The notes beneath the pieces were generated by a model. It had not been told where the DNA came from and ran no database searches. It saw only the letters and a list, made by a program, of their open reading frames with translations. Both the position numbers and the translations under genes were made by a program. Source: Aeromonas veronii (GTDB lineage: Bacteria; Pseudomonadota; Gammaproteobacteria; Enterobacterales; Aeromonadaceae). From it: a stretch of DNA of 64,000 nucleotides. This document shows, in pieces, positions 17,421-27,447 of the stretch (positions are counted from its first letter, which is position 1; the number at the start of each line of letters is the position of its first letter). The stretch is from the NCBI GenBank assembly GCA_041319085.1, contig CP101033.1:2506501-2570500 (forward strand), in the 5' to 3' direction.

Positions 17421-18650
17421 GTCATGCTCTGCCCCACACGCTGGACATACCCACTGTCGTTGGTGAAGTGGCATCTCCGACATCTTGTGGCCGCACTCAC
17501 TACATGGTTTAGAGCTGGCAAACCACTGATCGAGTTTGATTAGGTGGCGGCCCGCCGCTTGGGCTTTGTACTCCAGCCTCATGATAAAACCATGCCAGCC
17601 AGCATCGCCAATGGCGCGGGCCAGCTTGTGGTTTTTCATCATATTGGTTGTTTTAAGCGTCTCCACGATGATCGCTTGGTTATCGTCAACTATCGTGCGA
17701 GAGAGTTTGTGCTGAAAATCAGCGCGAGCATTGGCTACCCGCTCGTGCAGGGCGGCCAGCTGTAATTTGGCCTTACTACGATTGGCACTGCCTTTTTTCT
17801 TGCGAGACAGTGCTTTTTGCTTTCGCCGTAGATTGCGACTGGCCTTGATAAGATGGCGCGGGTTGGCCATCTTTTTGCCACTCGACGCAATGAGGTAGTG
17901 GGACAGCCCCATATCATAGCCTGTCACCTCTGTGATGAGGGAGGGCTTGGCGGGAGCCTCACGGCCATCATCGCAAAGGATGGAGGCATAGTATTTCCCT
18001 GTCGGGCCACGGCTGACTGTGATACTGGAGACCACGCCGATAATATCTCGGTGAATGCCAGCTCGGATGGGCGTCATCTTCGGTAACAGGATGGCATCGG
18101 TCAGCACTTTGCCATTGGGGTGGTAGCTCGATTGCCTGCCTCTCTTGCTCTTGAAGATGGGTATCCTGGCCTTGAGCTTGGGGTTGAAAAAATTGGCGAA
18201 TGCCTTATCCAGGTTGATCACCGCCTGCTGCAAGGCTTGTGAATCGTACTCTTTCAGCCAGCTGTATTTGCACGATTTTTTTGCCACAGCGAGCAGGGGT
18301 TTCAAGTCGCGTTTGGGTTTCAGTGAAACCCCGTGGCGCTGGAACATGTGCCGCTGAATATGAAGGGCTTTGTTGTACGCGAACCGCACCGCGCCGAACT
18401 GGGCATTGAGGAATGCCGCTTGTTCGTCGGTGGGGTAAATACGTACTTTTGTGGCTCTTTTCATGATTAAAAACACAGTCTGTATATAAGCACAGTTATA
18501 GCGCGTGCCAGTGAAATCAACAACCGCTGCGGACGTGCGGCAGGCGCGACTATCGAGACACTGAAGACATAGGCGGGCTCGCAAACGCATCAGATTAGCT
18601 CCCCTTATATCCCCGCCCGATTGGGCTAGGGTTTACGGGGCATCTGCTAA
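17258..18650 (-). mobile_element. TnpB-only IS200/IS605-type element, copy 1 (1393 bp)
   Basis: Ends are set by comparison with the second copy at 30472-31864: shared sequence starts at GTGACTGC on the left and stops at GGGGCATCTGCTAA on the right. There is no terminal inverted repeat and no target duplication, but there are subterminal hairpins: CCGC-CGCAAG-CGGC at the tnpB 3' side and GCCCGATTGGGC at the 5' side. It encodes only tnpB and no tnpA, so movement would need a transposase in trans. It sits between the tRNA-Asn region and a terminator upstream of xseA. Confidence 0.85.
17298..18464 (-). CDS. tnpB: RNA-guided nuclease TnpB, copy 1
   Basis: 388 residues from the ATG at 18464 (MKRATKVRIYPTDEQ, the usual TnpB N-terminus). 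The longer frame to 18590 runs into the element's end and is rejected. RuvC residues are present: Asp in TGYDMGLSH, Glu in IIVETLKTTNM and Asp in EHDRDINAAINI. The C4 zinc finger CSECGH...CPACG is intact. TnpB proteins cut double-stranded DNA guided by an RNA made from the element's own 3' end and help retain the element at its site. It differs from copy 2 at only about seven residues. It appears functional by sequence. Confidence 0.93.
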   Translation of the reverse strand: MKRATKVRIYPTDEQAAFLNAQFGAVRFAYNKALHIQRHMFQRHGVSLKPKRDLKPLLAVAKKSCKYSWLKEYDSQALQQAVINLDKAFANFFNPKLKARIPIFKSKRGRQSSYHPNGKVLTDAILLPKMTPIRAGIHRDIIGVVSSITVSRGPTGKYYASILCDDGREAPAKPSLITEVTGYDMGLSHYLIASSGKKMANPRHLIKASRNLRRKQKALSRKKKGSANRSKAKLQLAALHERVANARADFQHKLSRTIVDDNQAIIVETLKTTNMMKNHKLARAIGDAGWHGFIMRLEYKAQAAGRHLIKLDQWFASSKPCSECGHKMSEMPLHQRQWVCPACGAEHDRDINAAINIRQQGILELKAAGLVVSAHGGQRKSVNLTVAA

Positions 18651-18934
18651 AGATCTGCTGAGCGGGAGCCAATTCTAAAGCCCAGTCTTCAAACTGGGCT
18701 TTTTCATATCTATCTCTCCATTGTTTCAAGCTGAGCCCGCTATCCCGCACCACATGCTCTGGCACATTCCTCTCGCAGTGAACGATCCACTCTCCCTGTA
18801 GACTGGCCCCTTGAAGATCCAGACCGAAAGAGAAGGACTACACGTTGTCAGATGGCGAATACTGTCGCGCACTGGGGTAAAATAGCGGCCATCGTTTTAT
18901 CCCGCCCCCGTCGGGGCAGACCACAGGTACGCCA
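18465..18934. other. TnpB left end and xseA upstream region
   Basis: 18465-18650 is the non-coding left end of the TnpB element, with the hairpin GCCCGATTGGGC. 18651-18676 ends in GCGGGAGCCA, which looks like a tRNA acceptor 3' end but has no tRNA before it. A terminator follows at 18677. The remaining 230 bp up to xseA hold no ORF that I trust and should include its promoter. Confidence 0.5.
18677..18704 (+). terminator. Intrinsic terminator right of TnpB copy 1
   Basis: 10-bp stem AAAGCCCAGT with ACTGGGCTTT, loop CTTCAA, followed by TT. Before the insertion it probably ended a transcript from the tRNA-Asn side. Confidence 0.8.
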
Positions 18935-20314
18935 TTGAACCGATATACCCCCTCCAGTGCGGCGAGCAGCCGCGAGCAGCAGGTCTTTACCGTCACCCGC
19001 CTCAACAGCGCCGTGCGCATGATCCTGGAACAGGATCTGGGGCTGGTGTGGCTGACCGGCGAGCTCTCCAATCTGGCGATGCCAAGCTCCGGCCACTGGT
19101 ACTTCTCCCTCAAGGACATATCGGCGCAGGTGCGCTGCGCCATGTTCAAGGGCAACAACCGGCGGGTGGTCTTTCGCCCACAGGATGGCATGCAGGTGCT
19201 GGTGCAGGCGCGGGTCTCCCTCTATGAGCCACGCGGCGACTATCAGCTGATCATCGAGTCGATGCAGCCTGCGGGCGACGGCGTGCTGGCGCTGCGTTTT
19301 GAAGAGCTCAAGCGCCGCCTCGGGGCTGAGGGGCTGTTTGACGAGAGCCGCAAGCGGCCGCTGCCCCGCGAACCGCGCGCGGTGGGTCTCATTACCTCCG
19401 CCACCGGCGCGGCTTTGCACGATATGCTGACGGTGCTTAAACGGCGTGCGCCGGATCTGCCGGTCTTTATCTACCCGACCCAGGTGCAAGGGAGCGCCGC
19501 CATCAGCCAGATCGTCGCGGCGATCGCCAAAGCGAACCTGCGCGCCGAGGTGGATGTGCTGATCGTCGGACGCGGCGGCGGCTCGCTCGAAGATCTCTGG
19601 TGCTTTAACGAAGAGGTTGTGGCCCGCGCCATTGCCCACTCCAACATTCCGGTTATCAGCGCGGTGGGCCACGAGGTAGATGTCACCATCAGCGACTTTG
19701 CTGCCGACTTGCGCGCCCCGACCCCATCGGCCGCCGCCGAGCTGGTGGCGCCGGACAATCAGGCCCGCATCCAGCACCTCGCCCACCTCAAGCAGCGACT
19801 GTTGCAGGCGATGAGCCACCAGCAGACCGCCGCCCGCCACGATTTAATCCTGCTGCAAAAGCGGCTCGACCATCAGGATCCGAAACGGCGACTGGAGCAG
19901 CAGTCCCAACGCCTCGACGAACTTTCTGCCCGTTTGCAGCAGCTATTGCGCCAGCGGCTGCATCAGGGGGAGCGGCGCCTCACCAACCTTGAGCTACGCC
20001 TGCAGGGCAAGAGCCCGGAGCGCTTGCTGGCTGCTGGCAAGCGCCGCCACCAGTTGGCCGAGGAGCGGCTTCATGCCCTGATTGCCAAACGCCAGGATCT
20101 GGCGAGCCACCGCCTCGCCATGCTCACCGCCCGCCTAGACGGGGTGAGCCCGCTCGCCACCCTGGGTCGCGGTTACTCCATCACCCGCACCGCGCGTGGT
20201 GAAGTCATCCGCCGCGCCGATCAGGTCAACAGTGGCGACCAGCTCATCACCACCCTGGCACAAGGGAGCCTGCAGGTGCGGGTCGAGGAAATTATCAAAG
20301 ACTCAGCTCAGTAG
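18935..20314 (+). CDS. xseA: Exodeoxyribonuclease VII large subunit
   Basis: Cytoplasmic single-strand-specific nuclease subunit of 459 residues, the expected length. The N-terminal OB-fold contains GELSNLAMPSSGHWYFSLKD. The catalytic core has VGLITSATGAALHD, DVLIVGRGGGSLEDLW, SAVGHEVDVTISDF and DLRAPTPSAAAE, followed by a long coiled coil (about 290-400) and the C-terminal GYSITR segment. The start is a TTG at 18935; no better ATG precedes the conserved FTVTRLNSAVR region. It acts with XseB (not in this window) in mismatch repair and DNA degradation. Single gene with a strong terminator. Confidence 0.95.
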   Translation: MNRYTPSSAASSREQQVFTVTRLNSAVRMILEQDLGLVWLTGELSNLAMPSSGHWYFSLKDISAQVRCAMFKGNNRRVVFRPQDGMQVLVQARVSLYEPRGDYQLIIESMQPAGDGVLALRFEELKRRLGAEGLFDESRKRPLPREPRAVGLITSATGAALHDMLTVLKRRAPDLPVFIYPTQVQGSAAISQIVAAIAKANLRAEVDVLIVGRGGGSLEDLWCFNEEVVARAIAHSNIPVISAVGHEVDVTISDFAADLRAPTPSAAAELVAPDNQARIQHLAHLKQRLLQAMSHQQTAARHDLILLQKRLDHQDPKRRLEQQSQRLDELSARLQQLLRQRLHQGERRLTNLELRLQGKSPERLLAAGKRRHQLAEERLHALIAKRQDLASHRLAMLTARLDGVSPLATLGRGYSITRTARGEVIRRADQVNSGDQLITTLAQGSLQVRVEEIIKDSAQ

Positions 20315-20382
20315 ATCCGCTGCGCCAGACCACCAGCCAGTCTGCTATTTAGCCCGGCATCGACCCGTTAATCGGCCAAACA

Positions 20383-20420
20383 AAAAAGGCCACCACCGCA
20401 AACACGGTGGTGGCCTTTTT
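20383..20420. terminator. Bidirectional terminator between xseA and mngR
   Basis: 16-bp stem AAAAAGGCCACCACCG with CGGTGGTGGCCTTTTT and a 6-nt loop. Serves both convergent genes. Confidence 0.92.
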
Positions 20421-20441
20421 ATCGCGGGAGCTTGCGACCGC

Positions 20442-21161
20442 TCAACCCTTGGCGCGGCGGGCGACCAGGGTGAACTTGTAGTCATCGCTCTTGAAGAAGT
20501 TGCGACTGAACTCGAACACTGTGCCATCTTGCAGAAAGCCGCGGGAGACCTTCTCGATAATGGGCTTGGCGGGATCGATACCGAGCGCCTCCACTACCTG
20601 CGCCGAGGGGAGCACCGGAATGATCTCCTGCTCGCTACGGTCAATCACCAGCTGCTTCACCTCTTCAATGTAGTGGTACTTGGAGCCCTGCATCACCGCA
20701 TAGCTGAGATCGGGGAAAAGAGCGAGCGGCATCCAGGTCTCCTCCAGCGTCACCGCGATCTGGCGAATAAAGCGCACCCGCTTGACGTAGTAGACCAGCG
20801 CCCCCTCCACCAGATTGAGCCGCTCGGCCAACTCACTGCTCGCCTTGATCACCTCGAAGGCGAGAATGTCGCTGTGAGTCTCGGCCGCCGGATCGGTCAC
20901 CTTCTCGTAGAGGCTGGTGAGCTGATAGATGTCGTAGTTCACCTTCTCCTGCCGCACATAGCTGCCGCTGCCCTGAATGCTCTCGATGACATTGAGTTCG
21001 GTCAGCTGCTTGAGGGCCTGACGCACCGTCACCCGGCTCACCCCGAACTGCTCGCGCAGCTCGGCTTCGGTGGGCAGCGCATCGCCGGGGGCCAGCTCCC
21101 CTTGCGCGATCCACTGCTGGATGGTGTCGGCTATCTGGCGATACATGGGTTTTTTCGACAC
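20442..21161 (-). CDS. mngR: GntR/HutC-family repressor of mannosylglycerate use
   Basis: 239-residue regulator with an N-terminal winged helix (residues about 5-72: ELAPGDALPTEAELREQFGV, SRVTVRQALKQL, IQGSGSYV) and a C-terminal UTRA effector domain. It closely resembles Escherichia coli MngR (FarR), including NYDIYQLTS, ALEETWMPLALFPDL-like VTLEETWMPLALFPDL, KYHYIEEVKQLVIDRSEQEIIP and EKVSRGFL. It is divergent from mngAB with a palindromic site between them, so it very likely represses mngAB and itself. The family effector is the mannosylglycerate transport product or a fatty acyl compound. Confidence 0.93.
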   Translation of the reverse strand: MSKKPMYRQIADTIQQWIAQGELAPGDALPTEAELREQFGVSRVTVRQALKQLTELNVIESIQGSGSYVRQEKVNYDIYQLTSLYEKVTDPAAETHSDILAFEVIKASSELAERLNLVEGALVYYVKRVRFIRQIAVTLEETWMPLALFPDLSYAVMQGSKYHYIEEVKQLVIDRSEQEIIPVLPSAQVVEALGIDPAKPIIEKVSRGFLQDGTVFEFSRNFFKSDDYKFTLVARRAKG

Positions 21162-21274
21162 GAAAGGCCACCTCGTCGGCTCTGCGCCCTGATAAATGGA
21201 AGAGGCGCCATTCTACCCCAGTTGCCCGGCAGACAAAACGGCTTGGCCCCATTTGACCTAACAAGTTGCCTTGA

Positions 21275-21289
21275 TTTTGTAATACAAAA
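21275..21289. promoter_or_regulatory. Probable MngR operator
   Basis: Perfect palindrome TTTTGTA-A-TACAAAA in the mngR-mngA divergent gap, of the kind bound by HutC-type GntR regulators. A looser TTGTATGATAC half-site pair follows at about 21307-21317. Confidence 0.65.
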
Positions 21290-21408
21290 ATAATACAAAT
21301 AATGAATTGTATGATACCACTCACAAAAATCAGTCGCCCGGTTTGTTAGCATCGCTGTCACTTTCACCATGACGGCTTGCTGGCAAGCCAACCTGACAGA
21401 GGATCATC

Positions 21409-23355
21409 ATGAATCTGACCAGTCTTACCGGCCCCCATCTCATCACGTTGCAAACCCGGTTTGCCGATCGGGATGCGGCCATTCATGCCCTGGCTGATCG
21501 GCTCGATCAGGCGGGCAAGCTGCACGACAAGGCCGCCTTTCTGGCTGCGGTCATGGCCCGCGAGGCGCAGGGCCCCACCGCCCTTGGCGAAGGGCTGGCA
21601 GTACCCCACGGCAAGTGCGATGCGGTGCGCGAAGCGGCCTTTGCCGTCGCTACCCTGAGCGAGGAGCTGGGTTGGGAGGGGATCGACGGCCCCGAGCCGG
21701 TCAACCTGATCTTCATGCTGGCGATCCCGACCGATCAGGCGGGCTCCACCCATATGCAGCTGCTCACCACCCTCACCACTGCCCTGGTGGATGACGATAC
21801 CCGCGAGGCGGTACTTGCTGCCCAAAGTGCCAAGCAGCTGATGGCACTGCTCGATGGTGAAGGGGATAGCGGCAAGCAACCAGCAAAAGAAGACAAATTA
21901 GATACAAATCAACCCACAGTGGTCTGTGTCACCGCCTGCCCGGCAGGGATCGCCCACACCTATATGGCTGCCGAGTATCTGGAAAAAGCGGGGCGCAAAC
22001 TGGGCATTCGGGTACTGGTGGAGAAGCAGGGCGCCAACGGCATCGAGGATCGCCTGTCGCAAGAAGCGCTCGATGCTGCCGTGGCATGCATCTTCGCCGC
22101 CGAGGTGGCCATCAAGGAGCAGGAGCGTTTCGCCGGCATCCCCCGGATCGAGACGCCAGTGGCCGAGCCCATCCGCCATGCCGAGCGGATCCTGAATGAT
22201 GCGCTGGACGCGGCCAAGGCCGGTCGCTCCGCCCCGACGCCAAACCCCAGCCAGAGCGACGCGCCGACCGGCAAGAAGGTGGGCCTCAAGACCGAGCTCA
22301 AGCAGGCGCTGCTGAGCGGCATCTCCTTTGCCGTACCGCTGATCGTGGCAGGCGGTACCGTGCTCGCCGTCTCTGTGCTGCTGGCCCAGATCTTCGGCCT
22401 GCAACATCTGTTTGATACCGAGAACTCCTGGCTCTGGATGTACCGAAAACTCGGCGGTGGCATGCTGGGCACCCTGATGGTGCCGGTGCTGGCGGCCTAT
22501 ACCGCCTATTCGCTGGCAGACAAACCGGCGCTCGGCCCGGGCTTTGCGGCGGGACTGGCCGCCAACATGATTGGCTCCGGTTTTCTCGGCGGCGTGGTCG
22601 GTGGCCTGATCGCCGGTTACCTGATGCGCTGGGTCAAGCAGCATGTGCGCCTCAGCCCCAACTTCAACGGCTTTCTCACCTTTTACCTCTATCCGGTGAT
22701 CGGCACCCTGGTGGCGGGCAGCCTGATGCTGTTTGTCATCGGCCAGCCGGTGGCCTGGCTCAACAACAGCCTCACCGAATGGCTCAACGGCCTCTCCGGC
22801 ACCAATGCGCTGGTACTGGGCGCCCTGCTCGGCTTTATGTGCTCATTTGACCTGGGTGGCCCGGTCAACAAGGCGGCCTACGCCTTCTGTCTCGGTGCCA
22901 TGGCCAACGGGGTCTACGGCCCCTACGCCATCTTCGGCGCGGTCAAGATGGTCTCGGCCTTTACCGTCACCGCCTCCACCCTGCTGGCGCCGCGTCTGTT
23001 CCAGACCTTCGAGATCGAGACTGGCAAGTCCACCTGGCTACTGGGGCTGGCGGGGATCACCGAGGGTGCCATTCCAATGGCCATCGAAGATCCAATCCGG
23101 GTGATCGGCTCCTTCCTCGCAGGCTCGGTGGTCACCGGCGCCATGGTGGGTGCCATGGGGATTGGTCTCTCCACCCCGGGAGCCGGCATCTTCTCCCTCT
23201 TCCTGCTCCACGATGGCGGCCACGGCGCCCTGATGGCTGCCGCCGTCTGGCTCGGTGCGGCGCTGGTGGGCACCCTTATCTCCACTCTGGTGCTGATCGG
23301 CTGGCGCCGTCACGCCATGCAACGCGGCACCTATCAGGTGGTCGCCGCAGAGTAA
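21409..23355 (+). CDS. mngA: PTS 2-O-alpha-mannosyl-D-glycerate permease, EIIABC
   Basis: A 648-residue fructose-family PTS permease. The EIIA domain has the phospho-histidine in GLAVPHGKC (His67), EIIB has the phospho-cysteine in VTACPAGIAHTYMAAEY (Cys177), and EIIC forms the membrane channel from about residue 285 onward (ELKQALLSGISFAVPLIVAGG). It imports and phosphorylates mannosylglycerate using phosphate from PEP through HPr. Domain order A-B-C and length match E. coli MngA. It starts the mngA-mngB operon, with GAGGATC before the ATG, and faces mngR across a 247-bp control region. Confidence 0.94.
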   Translation: MNLTSLTGPHLITLQTRFADRDAAIHALADRLDQAGKLHDKAAFLAAVMAREAQGPTALGEGLAVPHGKCDAVREAAFAVATLSEELGWEGIDGPEPVNLIFMLAIPTDQAGSTHMQLLTTLTTALVDDDTREAVLAAQSAKQLMALLDGEGDSGKQPAKEDKLDTNQPTVVCVTACPAGIAHTYMAAEYLEKAGRKLGIRVLVEKQGANGIEDRLSQEALDAAVACIFAAEVAIKEQERFAGIPRIETPVAEPIRHAERILNDALDAAKAGRSAPTPNPSQSDAPTGKKVGLKTELKQALLSGISFAVPLIVAGGTVLAVSVLLAQIFGLQHLFDTENSWLWMYRKLGGGMLGTLMVPVLAAYTAYSLADKPALGPGFAAGLAANMIGSGFLGGVVGGLIAGYLMRWVKQHVRLSPNFNGFLTFYLYPVIGTLVAGSLMLFVIGQPVAWLNNSLTEWLNGLSGTNALVLGALLGFMCSFDLGGPVNKAAYAFCLGAMANGVYGPYAIFGAVKMVSAFTVTASTLLAPRLFQTFEIETGKSTWLLGLAGITEGAIPMAIEDPIRVIGSFLAGSVVTGAMVGAMGIGLSTPGAGIFSLFLLHDGGHGALMAAAVWLGAALVGTLISTLVLIGWRRHAMQRGTYQVVAAE

Positions 23356-23442
23356 GACTCATCTTCACCACCGCTTTTTCAACAGACTATTTTTTCCGCA
23401 CGGCAGGCAAGGGCCGCCGTGCGTCAGCAAAGGATCATTGTC

Positions 23443-26097
23443 ATGACTGTTTCACGAGTTCACATCACACCGCACATGCACTGGGATCGGGAGTGGTACT
23501 TCACCACCGAGGAGTCCCGCATCCTGCTGGTCAACAACATGGCGGAGATCCTGGCGCGTCTTGAATCCGACCCCGACTACAAGTTCTATGTGCTGGACGG
23601 CCAGACCGCGGTGCTGGAGGATTACTTCGCCATCCAGCCCGAGAACAAGGCCCGGGTGAAGGCGCTGGTGGAAGCGGGCAAGCTCATCATCGGCCCCTGG
23701 TACACCCAGACCGACACCATGCAGGTGAGCGGCGAGTCCATCCTGCGCAACCTGCTCTACGGGATGCGCGACTGCCTCAGCCTTGGCGAGCCGATGAAGA
23801 TCGGTTACCTCCCCGATTCGTTCGGCATGTCCTCCCAGCTACCCCACATCTTCAACGGCTTCGGGATTGATCGTGCCATGTTCTGGCGCGGCTGCTCCGA
23901 GCGCCACGGTACCGACAAGACCGAGTTCCTCTGGCAGAGCAACGATGGCAGCGAAGTGACCGCCCAGGTGCTGCCGCTCGGCTACGCCATCGGCAAGTAC
24001 CTGCCGGAAGATGAGGCGGGGCTGCGCAAGCGGCTCGAATCCTACTTCGAGGTGCTGGAAAAAGCCTCGGTGACCAAGGATATCCTGCTGCCCAACGGCC
24101 ATGACCAGATGCCGCTGCAACAGAACATCTTCGCCATCATCGACAAGCTGCGCGAAATCTACCCCCAGCGGGAATTCCACATGAGCCGCTTCGAGCAGGT
24201 CTTCGAGCGCATCGAGGCGTGCCGTGACCAGCTGGCCACCCTCAAGGGGGAGTTCAACGACGGCAAATACATGCGGGTACACCGCACCATCTCCTCCACC
24301 CGGATGGATATCAAGCTGGCCCACGCCGCCATCGAGAACAAGATCGTCAACATCCTCGAGCCGCTGGCGAGCATCGCCTGGGCGCTCGGCTTCGAGTACC
24401 ACCATGGGCTTTTGGAGAAGATGTGGAAGGAGATCATGAAGAACCACGCCCATGACAGCATCGGCTGCTGCTGCAGCGACAAGGTGCATCAGGAGGTGAT
24501 GACCCGCTTCATTCTGGCCGACGACATGGCCGAGAACCTGATCCGCTTCTACATGCGCAAGATTGTCGACAACATGCCGGTGGCACTGTGTGAAGACGGC
24601 GTGCAGGTGGCCGACAAACTCTGCCTGTTCAACCTGATGCCCTTCCCCCGTAAGGAGGTGATCAACACCAGTATCCGCATTCGCGCCCAATCCTTTGCCC
24701 TGCGCGATGAAGCGGGCCAGCCGATCCCCTACTTCATCCGCGCCAGACGCGAGATTGACCCGGGTCTGGTGGACAGACAGATTGTTCACTACGGCAACTA
24801 CGACCCCTTTATGGAATACGACATCCAGCTCTGCCATCCGCTGCCGGCCATGGGCTATTGCACTCTGCATATCGAGGGTAACCAGCCGGGAGTGGAGCAG
24901 CCGGTGACTACCAGCGGGGAGCTGCTGGAGAACGATTTTTACCGCATCGCCCTCAATGACAACGGCACTTTGCAGATCCTGGACAAGCTGCGCGGCACCA
25001 CCTTCGATCAGGTGCTCACGCTGGAAGAGGGTTCCGATGATGGTGACGAGTATGACTACTCGCCATCGCGAGACGAGTGGCTGCGCTACTCCACCGAGTT
25101 TGCGGTGACCCGCGAGGTCACCCATCAGGCGTGGCAGAGCATTGCGACCCTCAAACTGCGCATGGCCTTGCCTGCCAACCTCGCCGAGCGGGCCAACCGC
25201 CAGTGCAGCGGCCACCTCGATGCCACCTGCCGTATCACGCTTGCACATCAGAGTCCGCGCATCGACATCGAGCTGGAGCTCGACAATCAGGCCGACGATC
25301 ACAGGGTACGGGTGCTGATCCCCACCCCCTTCCCGAGCGACACCGTGGTCTCTGACAACCAGTTTGGCTGCATCACCCGCCCCACTCGCGACAGCGCCAT
25401 GGCGAACTGGGAGGCAGAAGGGTGGAAAGAGGCCCCCATTCCGGTCTGGCAGCTGATGAACTTCGTCGCCCTGCAAGATGGCCAGCAGGGGCTGGCGGTG
25501 CTGAGCGATGGTTTGCGCGAGTTTGAAGTGATCGGCGAGCAGTGTGACACCCTGGCGCTCACCCTGCTGCGCGGGGTCGGCGTACTCGGCAAAGAGGAGC
25601 TGCTGCTGCGCCCGGGTCGCCCCTCCGGCATCAAGCTACCCACCCCGGATTCCCAGGTGCGTGGCAAGCTCAGCTGCCGTTTCAGCCTGCTGGCGTTTGC
25701 TGGCGATCACATCAGCGCCAACGTGATGCAGGCGGCGCGCAGCTACCTCACCCCGGTACGCTGCTACAACAAGATCCCGTTCGATGCCATGAAGCTCAAC
25801 AAGGCAAGCTTCACTACCCCGCTGCACTTCAGCCTGCTCTCCATGGACCCCTCCGGTCCGGTGCTGAGCGCCCTGAAAAAGGCAGAGGATGAAGAGGCGC
25901 TGGTGATCCGGGTCTACAACCCGAGCGAGCAGGCTGTGCTGAAGGGTGGCAAAGTGAGCAGCGAACACGCCCTGAACGACTGGCAAGCGGTGCGGATGGA
26001 CGAACAGCCCCTGCCCCTTGAACTGACCGCTGGCGAGTTTGGTGAGCTGGCGCCGTGCCACTCCCGCAGCGTGCGCTTTCGGGTGGCTCGCGGCTAA
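23443..26097 (+). CDS. mngB: Mannosylglycerate hydrolase (GH38 alpha-mannosidase)
   Basis: 884 residues from the ATG at 23443, preceded by AAAGGA; a start 24 bp earlier has no ribosome site and the family begins [20 protein letters not shown]. The zinc site is in HMHWDREW, the nucleophile aspartate in [16 protein letters not shown] and a catalytic-region histidine pair in [11 protein letters not shown]. It hydrolyses 6-phosphomannosylglycerate to mannose-6-phosphate and glycerate. Second gene of the mngAB operon, 87 bp after mngA, followed by two terminator hairpins. Very close to E. coli MngB along its length. Confidence 0.94.
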   Translation: MTVSRVHITPHMHWDREWYFTTEESRILLVNNMAEILARLESDPDYKFYVLDGQTAVLEDYFAIQPENKARVKALVEAGKLIIGPWYTQTDTMQVSGESILRNLLYGMRDCLSLGEPMKIGYLPDSFGMSSQLPHIFNGFGIDRAMFWRGCSERHGTDKTEFLWQSNDGSEVTAQVLPLGYAIGKYLPEDEAGLRKRLESYFEVLEKASVTKDILLPNGHDQMPLQQNIFAIIDKLREIYPQREFHMSRFEQVFERIEACRDQLATLKGEFNDGKYMRVHRTISSTRMDIKLAHAAIENKIVNILEPLASIAWALGFEYHHGLLEKMWKEIMKNHAHDSIGCCCSDKVHQEVMTRFILADDMAENLIRFYMRKIVDNMPVALCEDGVQVADKLCLFNLMPFPRKEVINTSIRIRAQSFALRDEAGQPIPYFIRARREIDPGLVDRQIVHYGNYDPFMEYDIQLCHPLPAMGYCTLHIEGNQPGVEQPVTTSGELLENDFYRIALNDNGTLQILDKLRGTTFDQVLTLEEGSDDGDEYDYSPSRDEWLRYSTEFAVTREVTHQAWQSIATLKLRMALPANLAERANRQCSGHLDATCRITLAHQSPRIDIELELDNQADDHRVRVLIPTPFPSDTVVSDNQFGCITRPTRDSAMANWEAEGWKEAPIPVWQLMNFVALQDGQQGLAVLSDGLREFEVIGEQCDTLALTLLRGVGVLGKEELLLRPGRPSGIKLPTPDSQVRGKLSCRFSLLAFAGDHISANVMQAARSYLTPVRCYNKIPFDAMKLNKASFTTPLHFSLLSMDPSGPVLSALKKAEDEEALVIRVYNPSEQAVLKGGKVSSEHALNDWQAVRMDEQPLPLELTAGEFGELAPCHSRSVRFRVARG

Positions 26098-26110
26098 CCC
26101 CACAGGTAGC

Positions 26111-26149
26111 AACAGGCGGGGAAGAGTCATCCCCTCCCCGCCTGTTTAT
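26111..26149 (+). terminator. Terminator of mngAB
   Basis: 12-bp stem AACAGGCGGGGA with TCCCCGCCTGTT followed by TAT. Confidence 0.75.
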
Positions 26150-26186
26150 CCCTCAGGCAGGCCTGCCCCGCTTGATAAAGGCATAA

Positions 26187-26216
26187 AAAAATCCCCGCCG
26201 ATTGGCGGGGATTTTT
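26187..26216. terminator. Bidirectional terminator between mngB and ddl
   Basis: 13-bp stem AAAAATCCCCGCC with GGCGGGGATTTTT, loop GATT. T-tracts on both strands. Confidence 0.9.
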
Positions 26217-26255
26217 ATTGGATCATTCTGCACTCCCGTGAACGGGAGAGCGCAT

Positions 26256-27245
26256 TTAGCTGGCCTTGCGCAGGATCTGCTCAAGGTAGTCGGCGAAGCG
26301 GTGACCGTGATGCTCCAGCAGTTTCGGGAACATGGAGATGGAGGTCATGCCCGGGAAGGTGTTGATTTCATTCAGCAGGATCTCCCCCTCCTCGGTCAGG
26401 AAGAAGTCGATGCGCGAGAGATGGGTCAGTTTCAGCTGACGGAACGCCTTGAGGGCATACTCGTGGATCGCATCGGCCTGCGCCTGGGTCAGCCCCTCGG
26501 CACGCAGTGCCGTCTCGGTATGGCTGGCGCTGCTGTACTTCTCTTCATAGGTGTAGAACTTGTCCTGCGGTACGCAGATCTCGCCCGGATAGGTGGCCAC
26601 CAGCTCGTCACCATACTGGTAAACCGCCACTTCCAGCTCGCGCGGCTTGACCGCTTTCTCGATCAGAACCTGTTCGGAGTAACCGAAGGCATCGGCAATG
26701 CCTTTCACCAGATCCGCTTCGTTGCTGGCGGAGTAGCAGCCAACGGAAGAGCCCTGGGAGGCCGCCTTGATAAAGACCTTGCCCCATTTGGCCAGCGCGG
26801 CCTTCGCCTCGGCCAGCGCCGCCTCATTTTGCTCGGTCAGGAACAGGTACGGGGTGTTGGGAATACCGATGGCGGAGAGCCACAGCTTGGTGCTGATCTT
26901 GTTGAAGCAGATCTTGCTCGCCTCGGCATCGCAACCGAGATAAGGCAATCCGGCCAGTTCGAGGAAGGATTGCAGATCGCCGGTCTCACCCGGGTAGCCG
27001 TGGATGCAGGGCACCACGTAATCCACCGGACGGGCCACGCTGTCAAACGAAAGCAGCTTGTCGAGCCCCAGCTTGCACTCGCGGCCATCGGCACTGAGCC
27101 AGCGATCGGCGAACATCTCGACGCGGGTCACTTCGACACCGGGCAGAAGGCCCAGTTGTTGCTCGAGGAAATTGGCGCTGCGCAGAGAAACCTCGTGCTC
27201 GGAGCCACCGCCGCCGCACAGCAGCAAGACATGCATGTTCTTCAT
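26256..27245 (-). CDS. ddl: D-alanine--D-alanine ligase
   Basis: Cytoplasmic ATP-grasp enzyme of 329 residues that joins two D-alanines for peptidoglycan precursors. The start at 27245 is preceded by AAGGGA and gives MKNMHVLLLCGGGGSEHEVSL, the normal N-terminus; the longer frame to 27365 is rejected. Further motifs are CIHGYPGETGDLQSFLEL, KAASQGSSVGCY, KPRELEVAVYQ and NEINTFPGMTSISMFP. Length lies between E. coli DdlB (306) and DdlA (364), and it is distinct from the usual cell-division cluster copy, so it is probably the stand-alone DdlA-like paralogue. Confidence 0.9.
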   Translation of the reverse strand: MKNMHVLLLCGGGGSEHEVSLRSANFLEQQLGLLPGVEVTRVEMFADRWLSADGRECKLGLDKLLSFDSVARPVDYVVPCIHGYPGETGDLQSFLELAGLPYLGCDAEASKICFNKISTKLWLSAIGIPNTPYLFLTEQNEAALAEAKAALAKWGKVFIKAASQGSSVGCYSASNEADLVKGIADAFGYSEQVLIEKAVKPRELEVAVYQYGDELVATYPGEICVPQDKFYTYEEKYSSASHTETALRAEGLTQAQADAIHEYALKAFRQLKLTHLSRIDFFLTEEGEILLNEINTFPGMTSISMFPKLLEHHGHRFADYLEQILRKAS

Positions 27246-27447
27246 TAGATGTGATCCCTTGGGAAAAGCGGCCTCGTCATGACCATTTGATAAGCCAACC
27301 ACCATAAAAACCGGACGAAGCCAGATACGAACATAAGTGCGCGCCAGTGTAGCAAGGGAGATCAACCCTTGTCAGCCGATGGGAGCCCCATCCACCGACA
27401 ACGGCCATAAAAATTCCCGCCTGTGTCAGAAATTGGATGAAAAGAGC

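Noticed and set aside
18465..18590. N-terminal extension of TnpB copy 1 (and the same at 31679-31804)
   Set aside because: Family alignment by eye starts at MKRATKVRIYPT; the extension covers the element's non-coding end.
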